A stretch of DNA of 5,905 nucleotides from Bacillota bacterium (GTDB lineage: Bacteria > Bacillota_A > Clostridia > Peptostreptococcales > Anaerovoracaceae), in the NCBI GenBank assembly GCA_017457585.1, contig JAFTHD010000167.1:1-5905 (forward strand), in the 5' to 3' direction. Below the pieces are notes generated by a model. The model ran no database searches. It worked only from the letters and a program-made list of their open reading frames with translations, and had not been told where the DNA came from. Made by a program: the position numbers and the translations under genes. Positions 5,012 to 5,905 of the stretch are shown here, in pieces (within the stretch, counting starts at the first letter, position 1; each line of letters starts with the position of its first letter).

Positions 5012-5521
5012 CTACTTCATCTCCAGTGTCAAAATAACATCTTGTTCTCCGAGAAGCGTAGCCAGCTCCTTGTCAGTTTTCCCTTCCACGTGGCCGAGTC
5101 TCGTGTAGCTCCACGAGTTAGAGCCATAGAAGATTACAATCTGGTTCCCTTGGTATAGGACGATGTCGCCGGGTTCGGTAACCGTCTGCACATCGTTTGC
5201 CGGAAGGTTTGCACCAATTGAGCCTACCTGCTCGAAGTCACCATACATAGACATATGAATTTCGAGAGGCTTCTCCCCGGCAAGTTCCGTTAGTGCGGAA
5301 ACCGAATCGTTATCTTCCCATGAAATGTCGAGCGCTTCACCATCAATGGACAAAGTTAATTTCGAAGTGACTGTATCGGTGCTGACTTCCTGCGTGTCCT
5401 GCTCGACTTCAACCTGTTTAACAGCGGAATCAGAAGTCTCGCTCACATTGTCGCTGCCGCACCCTGAGAGAGTGGGCATCATCAGCGAAATAAGAACTAT
5501 ACCAGTAAAAAATCTTTTCAT
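5012..5521 (-). CDS. Lipoprotein with a cyclophilin-like domain
   Basis: A 169-residue exported protein. MKRFF followed by a hydrophobic core and the lipobox LSGC, with Cys21 as the expected lipidated residue, form a lipoprotein signal peptide, so the mature protein should be anchored outside the cell membrane. Residues 22-52 are a polar, acidic linker rich in Ser, Thr and Glu. Residues 53-169 match the small cyclophilin-like beta-barrel family found in many Clostridia: KLTLSIDGEALDISWEDN (54-71), MSMYGDFEQVGSIGANLP (90-107), and the closing block GDIVLYQGNQIVIFY (118-132) with SYTRLG (138-143). The family resembles the cyclophilin fold, but peptidyl-prolyl isomerase activity is not established, and the role is unknown. 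The start is confirmed by GAGGTGA 7 bases upstream. It is the first clear gene of an operon with the acetyltransferase. Confidence 0.9.
   Translation of the reverse strand: MKRFFTGIVLISLMMPTLSGCGSDNVSETSDSAVKQVEVEQDTQEVSTDTVTSKLTLSIDGEALDISWEDNDSVSALTELAGEKPLEIHMSMYGDFEQVGSIGANLPANDVQTVTEPGDIVLYQGNQIVIFYGSNSWSYTRLGHVEGKTDKELATLLGEQDVILTLEMK
5021..5024 (-). promoter_or_regulatory. Ribosome binding site of the acetyltransferase inside the lipoprotein gene
   Basis: On the minus strand TGGAG lies in the last codons of the lipoprotein gene, with its core GGAG 9 bases before the acetyltransferase ATG. This supports the start at 5011 and a coupled two-gene operon. Confidence 0.7.
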
Positions 5522-5528
5522 GTTTTGC

Positions 5529-5535
5529 TCACCTC
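5529..5535 (-). promoter_or_regulatory. Ribosome binding site of the lipoprotein gene
   Basis: The minus strand reads GAGGTGA, 7 bases before the ATG at 5521. It fixes the lipoprotein start ahead of its signal peptide. Confidence 0.85.
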
Positions 5536-5697
5536 GTCTGTTCTTCCAATTTTGGTGGTGACCGGGTGCAAGCCGTCACTGTAATTGCAGATAGCTATAT
5601 CCTTTTGCATTTGTGCTCGAGTCGGGAAACCTCCTTCTGCGAGTGTTTCTTTACACCCGGGCTTATCTATTATTCAAGTGATCGATTCAAAATCCGC

Positions 5698-5715
5698 TTC
5701 TGGTTTCGTCCAGAA
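5698..5715. repeat. Small hairpin in the lipoprotein leader region
   Basis: TTCTGG (5698-5703) and CCAGAA (5710-5715) form a perfect 6-bp stem with a 6-base loop. On the minus strand a TTTT follows only 5 bases later, so it is at best a poor terminator. It lies between the candidate promoter at 5812-5840 and the lipoprotein gene. Confidence 0.35.
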
Positions 5716-5767
5716 AACATACACCGCTCCCGGTAAAATTATTTGAACCATCGCTGAGGAGACTTCG

Positions 5768-5796
5768 CCATGTGACGCATGGTGGAATATGCATGG
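5768..5796. repeat. Three CATGG boxes just after a candidate promoter
   Basis: CCATG (5768-5772) and CATGG (5778-5782) form an inverted pair with a 5-base spacer, and GCATGG recurs at 5777-5782 and 5791-5796 with a 14-base period. They lie 10 to 40 bases after the predicted minus-strand start near 5805, a position suited to regulator binding. The boxes are short. Confidence 0.35.
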
Positions 5797-5811
5797 CTTA
5801 TCTCTACAAAC

Positions 5812-5840
5812 AGCATAAAGGCAATATTTTTATATTTCAA
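5812..5840 (-). promoter_or_regulatory. Candidate promoter for the lipoprotein-acetyltransferase operon
   Basis: Read on the minus strand, TTGAAA (5840-5835) is followed after exactly 17 bases by TATGCT (5817-5812). It would give a leader of about 284 bases before the lipoprotein. A weaker alternative nearer the gene, TTGAAT (5677-5672) with 16 bases to TGTAAA (5655-5650), would give a shorter leader. Confidence 0.45.
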
Positions 5841-5905
5841 GAGTTTTGTGTTTAGAGTGAGGCCGGTTTCGAGATGAAATAATATGTGAATTTATGAAAA
5901 GGCAA

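Larger units (their letters stand above)
5518..5829 (-). pseudogene. Unrecognised frame broken by one TGA, ending across the lipoprotein start
   Basis: On the minus strand one frame stays open from 5829 (after TAA at 5832-5830) to a TGA at 5520-5518 that overlaps the lipoprotein ATG as ATGA. A single in-frame TGA (5676-5674) interrupts it. Before that stop the residues include MVQIILPGAVYVFWTKP from ATG 5751; after it the last 30 codons start at ATG 5610 and include MQKDIAICNYSDGLHP. I recognise no family. A perfect ribosome-binding sequence AGAAGGAGG lies at 5638-5630, but it is 19 bases from ATG 5610, too far for normal use. It may be a decayed gene, a leader peptide, or merely non-coding leader. 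The 4-base overlap with the next gene is the strongest hint of coding. The rest of 5522-5905 holds no other gene that I can support. Confidence 0.2.

Noticed and set aside
5894..5905. Start of a plus-strand gene at the right edge
   Set aside because: Only four codons are visible after the ATG and no ribosome binding site precedes it.

Overview
The window looks like chromosomal DNA of an anaerobic Gram-positive bacterium of the Clostridia (Bacillota). Good Shine-Dalgarno sites sit about 7 bases before most starts, stem-loop/T-run terminators and sigma-A-like promoters are present, Arg is often AGA, and the gene families (family III CoA-transferase, DUF1015, YtqB/MnmM, cyclophilin-like lipoprotein) are common in that class. 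An assignment to Anaerovoracaceae or a similar family is only inference. I see no transposase, integrase, CRISPR array, rRNA or tRNA gene.

Layout. Left, plus strand: the C-terminal 324 codons of a CaiB/BaiF (family III) CoA-transferase (1-977), a 3' region with a 15-base direct repeat and one very strong terminator (1106-1133), then a separately promoted DUF1015 gene (1311-2561) and a small AT-rich membrane-protein gene (2656-2853) closed by a long terminator hairpin (2861-2909). Middle, 2910-3082: a convergent gap with a perfect 10-bp inverted repeat. Right, minus strand, read from high to low coordinates: a cyclophilin-like lipoprotein (5521-5012) whose stop codon directly abuts the start of a hexapeptide-repeat sugar O-acetyltransferase (5011-4427), then mnmM, a tRNA wobble-uridine methyltransferase (4342-3722), then a PNPOx-like split-barrel flavoprotein (3478-3083) with its own well-formed promoter, operator-like inverted repeat and upstream tandem repeat. 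The right end (5522-5905) has no convincing gene. It holds a candidate promoter, repeated CATGG boxes and an open frame broken by one TGA.

Functional picture. The genes do not form one pathway: acyl-CoA activation or amino-acid fermentation (CoA-transferase), an uncharacterised conserved protein (DUF1015), tRNA modification (MnmM), a small flavin-type protein, and a two-gene envelope/sugar-acetylation operon. The firmest regulatory signals are the 1106-1133 and 2861-2909 terminators, the promoters at 1218-1245 and 3555-3584, and the coupled lipoprotein-acetyltransferase pair. No clear new multi-gene system is visible. The most worthwhile leads are the architecture upstream of the PNPOx-like gene, the broken frame and long leader before the lipoprotein, and the repeats after the CoA-transferase gene.
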